Below, one piece after another: positions 1 to 13,100 of a stretch of DNA of 60,000 nt. The position numbers and the translations under genes were made by a program. This DNA comes from Polytrichum commune (taxonomy: Eukaryota; Streptophyta; Polytrichopsida; Polytrichales; Polytrichaceae). The stretch lies in assembly GCA_950295325.1 (NCBI GenBank), contig OX485804.1, positions 23,376,001 to 23,436,000 on the forward strand, given 5' to 3'. Position 1 is the first letter of the stretch. Each line of letters begins with the position of its first letter. The notes below the pieces were generated by a model, which searched no databases, was not told the origin of the DNA, and was given only the letters and a program-made list of their open reading frames with translations.

Positions 1-26
1 TTTCTGCCAAAGCTTGTGCTACTAAC

Positions 27-1916
27 CAGGATTGGCAACAATCAAAACAAGGTCCAAACTGGGATTCCGCGCAGCAACCGATAAGGCCAAGGCTCCCCCA
101 AAGGAGTCACCAATAAGGTAAATGGGTGACGTTGGTCGGCGCTCATGTTCTGTTAAAATTGTTTCTTCCACAAGCTTAAGAAGATCTGAAAATTCCACAT
201 CACCCATGCAAGATCAAAATTGATGACTTTGTAGCAAAAGGAAAAACCACCACAATCTATATTTTAAAAGGTTATGACTGGAAATAACCATCTGAGGTAC
301 CTGTGAAAGGTGTGCGGTCATGAACTGGAATGTGAAGACACTGCAGATTAAATAACCTGCAAACATTGAAAGCAAATGGAGCTATTAAGACCTCGTAATC
401 TCAACAGTACCTGTCAAGTATGTAAGTTCATTCACCCACCCGATAGTAGGAGTAGGAGTAGTAGTAGTGAGTTGAGATGTGTGAAGAAAATCTTAATTTG
501 TAAATGAAGAATGTAGTCAGCACCTTCCAAGTGCTTCATGATGCAATATAAGGCCCAGACCAGTGCCATCCAATCCTGCAACCAGAAACACATCTTTTAA
601 CCCCTAGATTTCTGGAATTGATGTGACAACATGAGAACTCTTGCCCTGAATGCCGTGGTTGGCTAACACATATAAAGTTCAGCATTCTACTCCTTTCGAA
701 ATTGACCCACAACCAATATCATTTTAGCAATATCACGTGAAGATCACTCACCTGGAAGGAAAAACAAGGATGGAGCATTTTCTGGTGGGGGAGGGATAAG
801 AGGGGAGAACCAGCGAGGCGGACCACCATCATCAGTCAGAAAAAAAGGCACCTGATTTAACATGCCCAGGGAAAAATTAATGAGAATTAGCAGTAGAGAT
901 TTGTTTGACCCACATTCGTAGACACAAAGACTAATAATTAGTGAAGATGAGTGGCTAGAACTTCAAAAAACAATCCACATGTCTACAAATTGTTCAAAAA
1001 GACTTAATTATAAGTGAAGATGACTGCCTACAATTTTATTGATTAATCCATATATCTAAAAAGTGTTCAAGCTATGAGAGTACATTAAACCACAGCATTC
1101 AAATAGAGTCAAAGAAAGTTCTGGTAGTGCACTTCAGTTGACTCTATTTTTTAGGGACAAAGTTTCTTGATAACAACCATAAGCACAACTACTATACTTG
1201 CCCAACTACAATACAAGGTGCAGTTGGGAGTGGTCACAATGATTGTAATTTAATTTCTTTGGTTCTATTTTGTCTTAAGTTACTATATGGCACCAGGAGA
1301 GAACTCCAAGGTCAAAGCATGGAGAGAGGTTTGATAAAGGCAAATACTTTTGGACAAACTTTCCAGTAATATGCATAAATCGTTTCTCTTCATTGTACGG
1401 ATTGCACAATATTCATTTCAACAAACACTGAGGTCTAGAATAACAAAAATTAAAAATTAAAATCATAGTTCTAGTTGAAATGAATCCCAACGCACAACCA
1501 AAACTACTTAATGATAGCGTTTGGTAAGTGAATCAATTCACCTGTTCCATGTAGTCATGTATGCTCATAGGTCTACCACCGCCATCAGTATTAGAGGTTT
1601 TCTCTGTTGGTCCCTGAAGCGTTGAAATGTGTTTTTTCACAGCTCCATTATTATTCTCTGACACATTCAATTCCTTCTGCAATTGTGTAACTCTTGCTTC
1701 CCTGTTAGTGGCTATGGCTGCTGCACGCATACGACGCTGCTGCCGCCCACCAGTATTTTGTTCATATAAAACTGACAAACAATTCTTGGACTGATTGCAA
1801 TTTCCAGCCCACCCTAATTGGAGGTTACAAATCGTGTGCCTGCCATGTAAGGCAATTTTTTCTCCTAGAAAAACTTTAAGAACCTCCGAACCAGCAGATG
1901 TTAAAGTAGTGTTCAT
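27..1916 (-). CDS. Phytyl ester synthase / diacylglycerol acyltransferase-like esterase (5 exons, 3' end outside window)
   Basis: Plant homologues (PES1/PES2-like) esterify phytol and fatty acids in plastids, using an alpha/beta-hydrolase domain followed by an acyltransferase domain; only the N-terminal part is in the window. Reverse-strand exons are 1916-1542, 851-752, 575-524, 356-301 and 185-27, all with GT-AG borders and matching phases (0,1,2,1,1). The spliced protein has a roughly 125-residue leader with a basic RQQRRMRAAAIA patch (plausible plastid transit peptide). The family core follows: DDGGPPRWFSPL, SLFFLPGLDGTGLGLILHH, CLHIPVHDRTPFT and the nucleophile elbow GDSFGG with Ser at about residue 222, ending AARNPSLDLVLIVANP. 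The last exon ends in phase 1 before GTTAGT at 26-21. The start is the first ATG of the long first-exon frame; a 5' UTR intron upstream cannot be excluded. Family assignment is strong; substrate preference is inference. Confidence 0.88.
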
Positions 1917-4837
1917 CTCTCTGGAATAAGGAACCCCTAAAACCTAGAAACCGAGTCTGCACAACAACAAAAATACGACCAGTTAGCTATTTACAACCCA
2001 CACAAAACCTTGAAAGTATTGCAAACTCTCATGTCTTGTGCTGTTGATGTGAAGGTTTCAGGTTTTGAACCTACTCAAGTCCTCCATCTAGCAGGATATA
2101 GTTTGCAAAGTAGGGAATATTTCAATTCCTCACACACTGTAATCATGATTCTCTAATGCTCAGAACTACACGAATTTGCTCATTTGTTTGTTTCTCAGAT
2201 GGTTCAACAAAACGTAAGCTTAGGCATTTTGCAAAGGGCTTCCTGCATACCGCTTCAAATTGCGAAATTTTGCATTGGGGTCAAAATCATCCAGCATACG
2301 TGCAAGAGTCTTTAGTTGATCCTTGATCAAATGAGAATAAAATTTTGTCGTCTGCATACTTTATGCCACCTCTAAGTAACGAGGATTCCAGTTTGAGAAA
2401 TTGAGTTCTCTAGAGGTGGCGTTTCTCCCAAGATTCAATTTCTCAATTAATTCACAGGTGCCTACAACCTCGAATTGTATTCTACGAAGAGCTAGTAAGA
2501 GAAACAAAGGAAAACTTGTCGTGGGCAATTCCAAAATGAAGCTACATACAAAGTGAAAACACAACTTGAGCTCAATCTCAAGCTCAAGCTTGCAAATTTG
2601 GTAAATCAAGGTGAAGGAATTTGAGCCTTCACATCAATGTGCCTAAGAAGGTCCCAATCTCTTTTGCATTGATTGTAAACATCAATCCCAAGATTGAAAC
2701 TTGTAGAATTTCCAAGTCCGATGACGCCAAATTCAAGTTAGGGCTTGAAAATTGATCTCGATACCAAAACAAAGCGAGAACTCATCAAAGTTCCACAGTT
2801 TTGACCACATGTAGGAAGAAGAGCTCGGATTCTTTTTCCTTGGCCCATCGAACAAACTTGGCAAGAATGATGAGCTTGAGCTCAAGATATATGAAGGGCC
2901 AAGCCTTCAATCATCCCCTTTTCCTTCCACAAATTGGAGGATTCAAAACAGAGCTAATTGCAACAGAAGAATTTATTTTTATTGTTAAAAAGAAAGAAAC
3001 AAAAATAAATAAATGAATGTCAAGAGCCTCACCTCACAACTTCAACCAACGCCGGTTGACAACAAACTTGAGCTCCCTCCTCCCAGATGGTTCAGCTTCC
3101 GTCACCAAAACCGAAAAATTCCTTGGAACCCAACCCAAAATCCTCCACTCCACAAAGTTGGCTCACACTGTGAACAGAATAGCCAGCTTTTCCCAATCAA
3201 AAACCTCCTCAGCTCAAGGAAGAAAAATCCCAGACCTAGAACGCTACGATGTACTCATGCATGTGAAACTTAACAACGCGACTCAGATGTGCAAGACTGG
3301 CCCAATTCAGCTTAGTCCAACATAAATCACTGTGAACTTCTCTTGTTACAATAGCGGCCCGAAGTGCAGACCAAAATTCTTAAAAAAGCGGTTCCGTTGG
3401 GAGAGTTCAGATGGAGGGCTGTGGGTGTACCACGTAAAATTTGGGATGCATGGCGTGGGAGAGGCCAACCTGCCATCGTTTCCTTTCCTTTCCTTTCCTT
3501 TTCTTTGCTTTGATTTGCTTTTTGGCTTTCCCAAATTCCTGCTTCGCTGAAATTTCATCAATTCACGGTGCCTTTGTGACTTCCAGATGCTTCAACTTAG
3601 TGCAAAGCGTGATGATGACTCTATGAGTCCTTTGCCTTGCCTTTTTGTGTGAGCTCAAAAATGGGAATGTGGCAAATAAAGTTTAGTATGACTTAGAGCC
3701 CATCCACACTTACCAATGCAGGCCACCAATAGATGGTTCCTTACAAGTGTCGGTTACATCCAATGGTTATCACTTAATGAATTGGAGTTCAAAGTGGACC
3801 CTATTAGCAGGAGCCGTTTGTTGGTTGACCACACCAGTAGAGTGTGGGCATGTTATTCTTAGTTCAATTCCGTAATGGAGATTTGGACAGTAAGGGAAGC
3901 GGTGGGTCTTCCTTTTTGTTGCGTGATTGTTGCGGTGGCCTTTGTTTTCCCTCTCCTTCACATTTTATCCCAACAAAAATCTTGCCCATTGATGTACTAA
4001 TATCTCTCAACTTAACCTTCAACTCCCCAAGCCTATGAAAGGGTTGTTTCAATTGCATTTCACTCAGTGTTCGTTGTGGAATTTTCATGGACAAGTTTTG
4101 AGGTTAAAATGGGATTTACCTGTAAGAACTTGAAACATGGCGGATGAGCTACTTTGAGGGGAGGAAATGGGCATGAATAATCCTTTGGAATTTGAGATCA
4201 TAATAATTGAAGGGAAGTTTTATACCCCAAAAAGGACATTTAATGAATCACATTTGCCTGCAAAATGACCAGAATGTTTGTGTGTTCCACTAAATGGGAA
4301 CAACACAACAGTTGAGCACCTTCACAAATTCTCATTCCAAAATCTGCAAACCACAAAAGGCTAGCCACCTTGCATTTGGAGAGTGTAAACTATCATATAT
4401 TTCTAACCACATACATGCAAAGGATTCTCTACAAATTAGAAAGTTTCCAAATGTTAAATCGAAGGGTCGATGTGAACACAAAGGCCATTTTTAAATGAAA
4501 ATCCAAAAAAAATCACTTTTACCAAAATAAATATCATTGATGTTCATGCAAAGTTTGCATTAGAGTGGCGCCCATTTACTGGAGTCAACACCCTCACATG
4601 AACTCCCAACAAAACAAAACATGACCTTTCTCCACTTTGACCTTTTTTCCACATTCTTATCATCTCCAAATTGCACGGCTCATGTGTCTATGGGTGCCCA
4701 TCCATGTTGGCTTGATGTTTATAGTTAGGTGGATGAGCGGATGAATGAGTTAGGTGGGGTTAATGTAGGGAAGAAATCATCCGTCAACCCAACATGGATT
4801 GCTTGGGAAGTTAACCTTACTACAATGGCCACAGCCT
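1917..4837. other. Upstream flank of the esterase gene, no further gene recognised
   Basis: This stretch contains the promoter and probable 5' UTR of the esterase gene. A Ser/Thr-rich open frame at 3017-3325 on the plus strand looks superficially like a transit peptide but has no convincing donor site or downstream exon. No transposon end was recognised. Confidence 0.4.
3479..3515. repeat. (CCTTT)n microsatellite
   Basis: Four to five consecutive TCCTT pentamers, slightly degenerate at the right edge. It creates low-complexity frames on both strands. Confidence 0.85.
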
Positions 4838-5235
4838 CGGGTTATTCCACACTGATAAAGTTTTGTGACACCTAAGTTACCATGGGGAGGGTGAAAACAT
4901 AGAGAAATATTATATAGCCCATAACCGATTTCTAATAGTATTTTGCCATTGTGGCAAATTTTGGTTGGTAGAGAGTGGGGGGGTATGTTTTATAACCATG
5001 CAATCCCTCGTAACTAGGAGTCTCTCTCTACTTAACTTGCAATTGCCACAACCTCTAAACAATTGCCAAGTCTATTCCACACAGATTTAGTTTTGTGACA
5101 TCTAAGTTATCATAAGGAGGATGAAACCACAAAGAAACACTATAACCGGTTTCTAGCGATGGCAACTTTTGGTTGGTTAAAAGCAAGGGGGTCATATTTT
5201 GTAACTAGGTAGTCCCATATCCACGTCTCCATGCC
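4838..5235. repeat. Diverged direct duplication of about 200-230 bp
   Basis: Two head-to-tail copies start with TATTCCACAC (about 4838 and 5071). They share TTTTGTGACA followed by CTAAGTTA, a GGGAGG/GGAGGATGAAA block, ACCGATTTCTA versus ACCGGTTTCTA, and TTTTGGTTGGT. Identity is roughly 75% by eye. No coding content. Confidence 0.65.
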
Positions 5236-6328
5236 TAATGCCAAACTTGTCCGCCTCACTCGTGGAGATTGACCGCACTAGTTTAACCGACTTTGTGTGA
5301 ATGAAATAATAGATCCAATATGGACAGCTCGACATCCTCATAACATTGGTTGTGTTGGTTACCCCTTTTCAGGAGCCATGTTATGTCCAATAACATTGAC
5401 ACAATGGGCCAAATTTGGCCTCCCTATCAGGGACGCCGTAGCTACCAGCCATAAGCGGGGGGCCCAAAAGGTACCTCAATCTTATGTGTTTAATTTTTAG
5501 TAAATCAATCTCAAATGTGGGGTTGGAGATTATGATTTAATCTAGTGGAACCCAATTGGAATGAACTTAAAAAAAAGGTTGGTTTTTACCACACCCCTCA
5601 TGGTGAGCGTCATGAATCAAAATCCATTCCAAACGACCCCATTATTACCATATAGGGCTATGGTAACAAGGGTGAGTGTAGTGTGCACCTATCATGAATC
5701 AAACATGTAATGGACTCTAACATATAGGAACATATCCCAGTGAGTTCACTTAAAAAAATTAGCAAAAAAACAAAAAAACAAAAGCATGGAAACAACTATG
5801 GGGCAGCACATATTACATGTGAATAAAATTTTGACAACTGTTTAGAAAAATAAAGGTTATGATATGGAAAAAATGAATTATGAAATTGTAGGGGTGTGAG
5901 TTTGTGGGAAAATTATATTTTCCTTAGAAGCAATATAGGTTCTCCCATAATGAGTGTCAATAACAAAATTCAATTTTGGTGAAAATGTGAATGGTTTGGA
6001 TTGAAAGGAATGGATGAAACCATTGAATTTTTTGTCCATTTTGGACATGGGTGCTTCACTATCTCATAGTTTATGTATATGCATGCATCAAAGCTTCTTC
6101 TTCTTGTACTACTACTTCTTCTTTCGGGGGGGGGGGGGGTGGGGGAGAGTACTCATCTAATACTTTGTTGTTTCTAATACCCTATTATTTTCTACTTCTA
6201 GTTTGCCCCATTATCTTGCACCCTTTGGTAGTTTGTACTTCATTTTTTTCATTTAAACTCAACCTTATGTTAATTCAAAAAAGGCTTGGTCTGTGTTTTA
6301 GAATGATCATAAGTGTGGTGTTTTAAGG
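5236..6328. other. AT-rich intergenic DNA
   Basis: Nothing recognised apart from a run of 14 G at 6126-6139 preceded by a TTCTTCTTC tract. Confidence 0.5.
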
Positions 6329-6419
6329 CACCCCTTATCAACAAGCTTAGTAATATAAGACAACCCATTATCATAATACATGGGTTGCCTTATGTTATTG
6401 AGTATGTCGATTAAGGGTG
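6329..6419. repeat. Imperfect hairpin, stem about 39 nt
   Basis: Left arm CACCCCTTATCAACAAGC... ending ATAAGACAACCCA pairs with right arm TGGGTTGCCTTAT... ending ATTAAGGGTG around a loop of about 13 nt. The inner 13 base pairs carry one G:T-type mismatch; the outer part has several mismatches. It could be a tiny foldback element or a hairpin RNA precursor. Confidence 0.6.
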
Positions 6420-9263
6420 GAATACAATAATGATAAGGGATTGAGACACCAAACAATGATATAGATACAACATGATGAACAAAAACATTATAATAACACA
6501 ATTGGGCACTACAAGAATACTAACAAATGCTCAAGAGTTGAGCCTATGAGTGAAAAACTTGTGACCCTCTACAAGTTTTGTACCATCCTAAACATAGTAC
6601 CCTATATGTATTTCTACAAAAAGAAGAAGTAATACATGACATTATATGGCACCATATAGTGTTTATGATGCAACATAAGAATAGAAACGATGTTATATTA
6701 CATTGAATATTTTTCCCAAAAAAATTGCATGCATTGATGAAGAGTACCCTATATTAGGTCTCACCTTATTTTTAATACTTTGCTAGTGAAGAACCCGTGA
6801 TTCTAGACCTACAATGGGTGGATGATGAGGGCCTAGTCGCCAACACCTTTAACCTCTCTCATTGTTTCCTAGGGTTTCCAAGTTCTCTCTACGTTGGGGG
6901 TAAGAGTTTTGTTTTCACTTAAGATTGTTGGTGTGGTTGTAGATTTTGTTACGAGAAAGAGTTTTGATTTTGGTTTAGAGTGTTGGAGCGGCTAGAAGTT
7001 TTGTTGTCATTATGGATTTGGTTGTTGACTTAAAGTAATCTTGCGGATCAAGATTCATTTGTGATTGAAGATTCTTTTACAGTTGAGGTTCTTCATTGCA
7101 AGCATCGTGACTATTATTTGACTGAGAGCTAAAGGCTTGCGGGGGTGGACTCTTTATACTATGTATGAACTAACGTGAGTGTAAGGGGGGGGGGGGGGGT
7201 ACTATTTGAGACATTAGCATACAAAGTTTACATAAAGGAGAGGTATTATTTATCTCTAGTGTATTAATTTATGTGTCATTGATTGCAATTAACCAAGCAA
7301 AGAGGAGAGGAGCAATGTTATTAAATTCTTGTCCATGTTACTTACTTGAGAGCTAAGATTCAAAGTTTAATGCCAACATATGCAAAATCATATACATACT
7401 TTAATTTTGGTGTTGAACTAAACATTCTGGAGGTCCAAATTTGGCAAGAACCCAAATGCAGAGACTATGATCTCAAGTTAATTTGCATACATAGAAACAT
7501 TGTACACATATAAGCTCAATTAGTTTGTGTTCATTAAAAAAAATTTAGACATCTACATATTTGTGGTTTTTTTTTCATTCAGAGTATTCTTTACAGTCGC
7601 TATGAAATGGAACAAAGCAGGTCGGACGAAGGACACCCGTTCAGAATCTATTATTGGTTAGGCATCAAATTTCAACAAACATGCATGTCAAATTGAGAAA
7701 GGGCCTCAAATGTGGTTATGATGTGTGCATAATTTGGCATTTACATAGGCAACCAACCCCTACAAGATAATTTCCACTTTTTTTGCGAAATCGTGAAAAC
7801 TACCTCAAATTTGTGCCAAACTTCAATATGGATGTCACTTGAATTGAGCAAGGGCCCAAAGTTGGTGGTTGGGATCGCAAATTAGATAGCATTTATAGAA
7901 GCAACGTGACCCTTTAGTCTATAACACCAAATGCATGGGTGATGGTAAGTCTTGCCCACAAGCACACACATTTGCCGAGCTACTAAATGTGCACGTGCCA
8001 AATCAAAACAATTTGTGATTTAAAGTTGTTGGGAAATCAATCAAACTTTCCAAAATCAAAAATTGAATTTGAGTTTCAATGAGGCAATGCATTATTGAGA
8101 CATAAATTGAACCATATTTGCAATGTGGTGGTGTGGATCATAGGACACATGTATGCACATTGTGTAGGTTGTTGTAGAGCTGCAGCACACTGCTAAAACT
8201 CCAACTTTGTCAAGATGTCATCATCACCCTTGTGAAATTTCTTGGGTTCTCAATGCATACATAATGTGTTGGGTGCAATCTGGTCTTCCTCCAAATGAGG
8301 CAAGAGCTCTCTAGAGAGGGAGTTGACATTGAAACCTAGGCAACCATTGTCTTTATGTAATGGATTCCCTTGGCCAACTTCAACACATATTGAGATGGGC
8401 CCAATGGTGATCACATAATTTGCCAAGGTTGTAGCTATGTAGAAGCGGCCGAGACTCCCACGTGCAACATAAGCTTCTTCAGTGACTCAACTTGATCGAC
8501 ACAATTCAACACAACTTCAAAATGGTGGTGCGAAAGCTCCAAAATTTTGGTGTGGGTTTCTCCTATAAGTGTAGAGTTCAACACGAGCTGGAGAGGGGCT
8601 TTAACGTATATTTCCCACTTTTGGGGGGTGTTGGTTTATCATTTTACGCACATGAAAGTTGAAATTTTGAGATTTTGACTCCAAATATTGGACTTTTGTA
8701 TTTCAAAAGCCCATTTTATCAGTTTTGCAAGTAGTTCATGCGAGGTAGTGGTTTGATGACCTAGGCCTTTTTATTGGATTTTGCGCCTTTAAGGCTCACA
8801 CCACAAATAATTTCAAGATCCGTGATAAGATAAATGTGATTGTACAAAAAAATGCACATTGCACAAGTCCGCTCCATGCATGCAAGTGCCCCAAGAGCTT
8901 GGAATCTATAGATCGAGGGGTCCACCATGGAGTTAATGTGAGAATATGTCGGCACACATAAATGTTTGCCACCCGATTGTATGACCCTAAGGATATGCTC
9001 TTATCCAAATGACTTGTACCACCTACTTTCTCCTCGTATATTTTATTATATTTTTCAAAACAACCGTAAGGTAGGTGGACTTTGAATTTACACTTTCAGC
9101 TCTGCACTACTTTTCCTAGAATATTAAACAAGCGATTAGTACAAGATGATTAGCAAAATCCAAATCGAGACCGCAACCACTTTTTTGATAATTTTGTTCA
9201 TCCAAATACCTTATATATTCATCATCAATGTGAAATTCTCTTTCTTCTGAAATGATCGTGTAG
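6420..9263. other. Intergenic DNA without recognised genes
   Basis: AT-rich sequence with a run of 15 G at 7185-7199. Open frames at 8761-9008 on the minus strand overlap in two frames and match nothing I know. No terminal repeats were identified. Confidence 0.4.
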
Positions 9264-9611
9264 CTAGGTCATCCTCGAGAAACCCTTGGACATGTTATCT
9301 TCAAAGGATTGAAGAAATTTGTCAATCTTGATGTGTAACCTTCCTGACTGACGAGATTTTGGGCACTCAACCCAGAGTTGCTTCTGGCCTTGATAAAACA
9401 TGAGAGTAATTAGTTTCAAAATTTGATCAGAGGTTGCTATCAGTGCTCCTATGCATATATCAGGCCTTTCTTCAATTCGTGCAGGGTGCTGAACACTTTC
9501 ATTAACAGCCCTGAAAGGTAAATATTTCCTAAAATTTGTGTTGTAGGTGTTAGATTCCCTGGAATCTTTTATTTCAGGTAAAATACTTCCTCCACTTGCA
9601 AAATTACTCAC
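9264..9611 (-). CDS. Unassigned 115-codon open frame downstream of the TPR gene
   Basis: The frame lies about 500 bp past the stop codon of the TPR gene, on the same strand. Composition is gene-like rather than low complexity (segments such as HPARIEERPDICIGALIATS). A possible acceptor (CTTTCAG) lies inside it, just before the codons for AVNESVQHPARIEE at about 9512, so part may be an exon. It could be a 3' UTR exon of the TPR gene, an exon of an unrecognised small gene, or chance. No family was recognised. Confidence 0.25.
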   Translation of the reverse strand: MSNFASGGSILPEIKDSRESNTYNTNFRKYLPFRAVNESVQHPARIEERPDICIGALIATSDQILKLITLMFYQGQKQLWVECPKSRQSGRLHIKIDKFLQSFEDNMSKGFSRMT

Positions 9612-10110
9612 ATCCAGAGGATGAAATTACCTTAAGATGTTGACAAGCATTTGAATACTTAGCAAAAAGAGAAAGTAGAGAGACAAAAAGCATCATAATC
9701 ATCATCCTCAAACAAGTGTAAATCAAATAAAAACCATCTGCTATTCACACCTACAAACTAAGAACCCCCTTTGTACAGTATCACACAATTCGTATAGCAA
9801 TCGGCTTGCTGTATTTTACCCAGTGTAACTGATGGCATTGAAAAGGTCGAAAGTACATGAACAATGTCACCCACTTCTCAAAATACAGGATACGCAGCCC
9901 TAGAACCACATTACATTATTAGAATACGCACAAAAAGAAGATTTAAAGTAATTTTGCAATTCAAGAACAAGTCACAATATTCAATCAATGAGGTATTTTT
10001 AAACATGAACCTATTCAAATATCATGTAATCCACCTATGCTGCACAAACAAAACTTGATCCAAAACCACCCAGTCAGCACCAAGAGGAGAAATTCAAAAA
10101 TGACAACGAT
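9612..10110 (-). other. 3' flank / probable 3' UTR of the TPR gene
   Basis: AT-rich DNA directly downstream of the TAA stop at 10111-10113. No polyadenylation signal could be assigned with confidence. Confidence 0.4.
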
Positions 10111-13100
10111 TTATGTATCAGATAAATCAGTTTCAGACATGTCATCATCTCCTCCAAATTGCGCAGTCAACTTTGCTAACCTTAGATAATGAGGTTCAAT
10201 ATCATCAATTCTACCTAACTTATCTAAAAGCATAATCATCAACTGCAATGTTTGTGGAATCTCGGGACTCTCTGGGCCTACTTCCCTTTCTTGAATGGCC
10301 AATACACGCTTTACCAATGAAAGAGCCTCTTCGAACCTTCCAATTGAGTCCAATATGGAAGCCAAGCAGTTGCATGCTTCCCCTGCAAACATCAGTCAAA
10401 GTGAGGAAGGAATTAGGATCCATGAATTTCCAGGCTTTCAGCCAAAATGTTTATATTACTCTTCATTACTGCAGAGTATTATAACATTCTGCTTTGCGTA
10501 TTCATAAACAAACTTTCAGTGATTCATGTTTCCTCAGAACTACATTTAGAAGAACTGAGGTGTACTTCAGCACTCCTTGAATGGACTGATGTTCATTTAA
10601 TTCCTGAAGCCTTCTGACAATACATGTACTTCACAAACCATGGTACCAAATGAGTCCCATGAGATATGCCTCTTTTCAATTAAGAAGCTGTCCACAAAAA
10701 AGTCCTTCTAAAATCGGGTTGTTCATATTAGAAAAAATCTTTACCCTAGAAAAAGGGTGGCTTAAACCTCCGGCCTTAATCCAGATCCTACAGGAACTCC
10801 AAGGTTAAGCCGCCTAACACTAGTAGAGAACATGTATACAAAAAACACAGAAAAACAACGTGCTTTTGGAGTCCCACACAACCATGGTCCAGCACAAGAA
10901 TCAAATTTTGTTGAGTTGTTCTGGACCATGGTTGCGTGGGATTTAAGAGTGTCTTGTTTTTCTGTGTGGTTTGGAGTTTGGCCACATATTTTCTACTAGT
11001 GTAAGGCTGGGATAGTAATTGAATGAGTGACCTTCCTAGCACAAGATCTCCAGTGCACCCTACCGATATGGTCCACCCAATATAGTGGGAGTATCCGGGT
11101 GAACCGGATATTCTCATACAACCATGTGGGAACCTAGGGGCTTGCCCTTGTGGTGGATTAGATGCGGGCTGGCTTGTCCACACCCGTTCATCTTTGGAAA
11201 AAGGCAATAATCCTCCAGGTCCCTTAGATTCTCCTGATGTCGTTTCGAAATTACACATAGAATTAGACTAACTTGAAGATGAAGCAATACCATAATTCAC
11301 ATCAGTGGCAACATCGGAGTCATCTCTCCTATTCTCTATACTCTATAAACTTTTCCACATGGAGATGTACTGCATACAAACTTTCAAAGTTGTCAGAACC
11401 ACATTCCACTCCTCACACCTTCACGATGCTAATTTGAGGAATAATGAGTTTAGCGTTTGAGGTAAGTAATCTTACCAACAATGGCACTGTTAGGGCCAAA
11501 AGCCGCTTCCCGAATGAGTAGCGCTTGACGTGCAAGAGGTTCAGCTTCGTACTGTCGACCCATGTGGTGCAGGGCTGTTGCCAAACAAGCCATGGGCACC
11601 GAGACTTGAGGAGCATTTGGGCCCAGGCTCGCTGTTGTTAACTTCAAACTGCGCCGAAGCAATGGTTCACATTTCTCATATTTTCCAGCTACAGCGTAAG
11701 CTGTGGCCAAGTTTTGTAGGTGCGGGACCAAGGAAGGGTCAGTGGGGCCCACTGCTCTCTCTTTGATATGCAGATTGGCTTCCCACAGCTCATAAGCTTC
11801 GTCATGCCTACACATAGGAAAAAAAACTTATCAGAACTTGATGCAACAGCACAATCAGTGGACGTTCTCATACTTAAGAAATACCCAAACATCAGTCAAC
11901 CAGAAGGTTAGGAATCACGAACCTTTCCAAAAGATTGAGCAGCTCAGCTAGATCAGTACGCACTGTCTCAAGAGTTGGATCATCATCCCTAAATGTGCTA
12001 CATCCCTCCATGACTTGCAGTCCCATTCGATACATAGAAACAGATTCGTCAACCGCACCTGCAGGTAAAAATGATTGAAGGTAAGTTGGGTCACATATAT
12101 ACTTTGACATAGTTTGAAATGATTCGCAACAGCCCAGGTTAAATCCCTGAAATGATTTGTTGAGATCTTGAGGTACAATGACTTCAAATTATTCACCTTT
12201 TGCCGCTTTTGCTCGTGCTAAGGCACATCTTGCAATCCCTACTCTCCCATCCTTTGCTCCAAATTTCTGCTCCACAAGCTTCAATGCTCTACATTACCAG
12301 GTATTGGAAATTGAAACTAATGTCAGTAGAAATATATGAACTTAATTTGGATCTTGTACCTAATGTCCATGAGATTTTCAGATCCCATGGGTGACCATCC
12401 AAATGTAATACTAAATATAAGCTCTTGCACCACTTGTTTCTGTATGTGTGATCAGTTGAAAAGACATGGAATAAAATCATCTTCTCTATCTCAAAACGCT
12501 TTCACATCAGCACTCTCAACTGTCATTCCAATCTCTTAATTTCGTGAATTCAGGATCCACAACTGCTTCAACATTACCTCTCCCTTGCCCATTCACCCTT
12601 GTGAAACATATATAATGTCTTACAGCATAAACCAACTGCACACTCTGCTAAAGAATAAGACACTCATAACACTATATGTGCCAAATGAAACATTCTTCTA
12701 ATAGAAACACTTCTAGAAAGCATACCTTAGCAAGGCAAGTTCACCTTCATCTGCCCTCCCCTCTTCCAGAAGACAATGTCCCAAGTGCGAAAGAGGAAGC
12801 GCTAAGGATTCATCAGTGGGACCTCTACTTTTCTCTAATATAAGCAAAACCCTCTTATAAACCTCAATGGCCCTAGATGTATCATCTACGTCACTGTAAG
12901 CAGCGGCCATTCCCAATAAAGTCTTCACTATCAATGGGCTCTCTGCCCCTGCACAAGGAGAAACAATAACATAAACATTATCAAATAATATAGCATACGA
13001 AAGGGTTTTCAAACTCAGCGGAATGTAGTCAATGTCATTTCATGCACAATAACTATAGAGAAGATTTTGAAAGCAAACTCACTTACTAAACAGCAAGCAT

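Noticed and set aside
3017-3325. 102-codon plus-strand frame resembling a plastid transit peptide
   Set aside because: No homologous mature domain, no convincing donor site or following exon, and an overlapping open frame in another phase.
10788-11258. 156-codon minus-strand frame inside a TPR intron
   Set aside because: It runs across the junctions of a CACTA insertion into a dispersed repeat, so it cannot be an ancestral gene.
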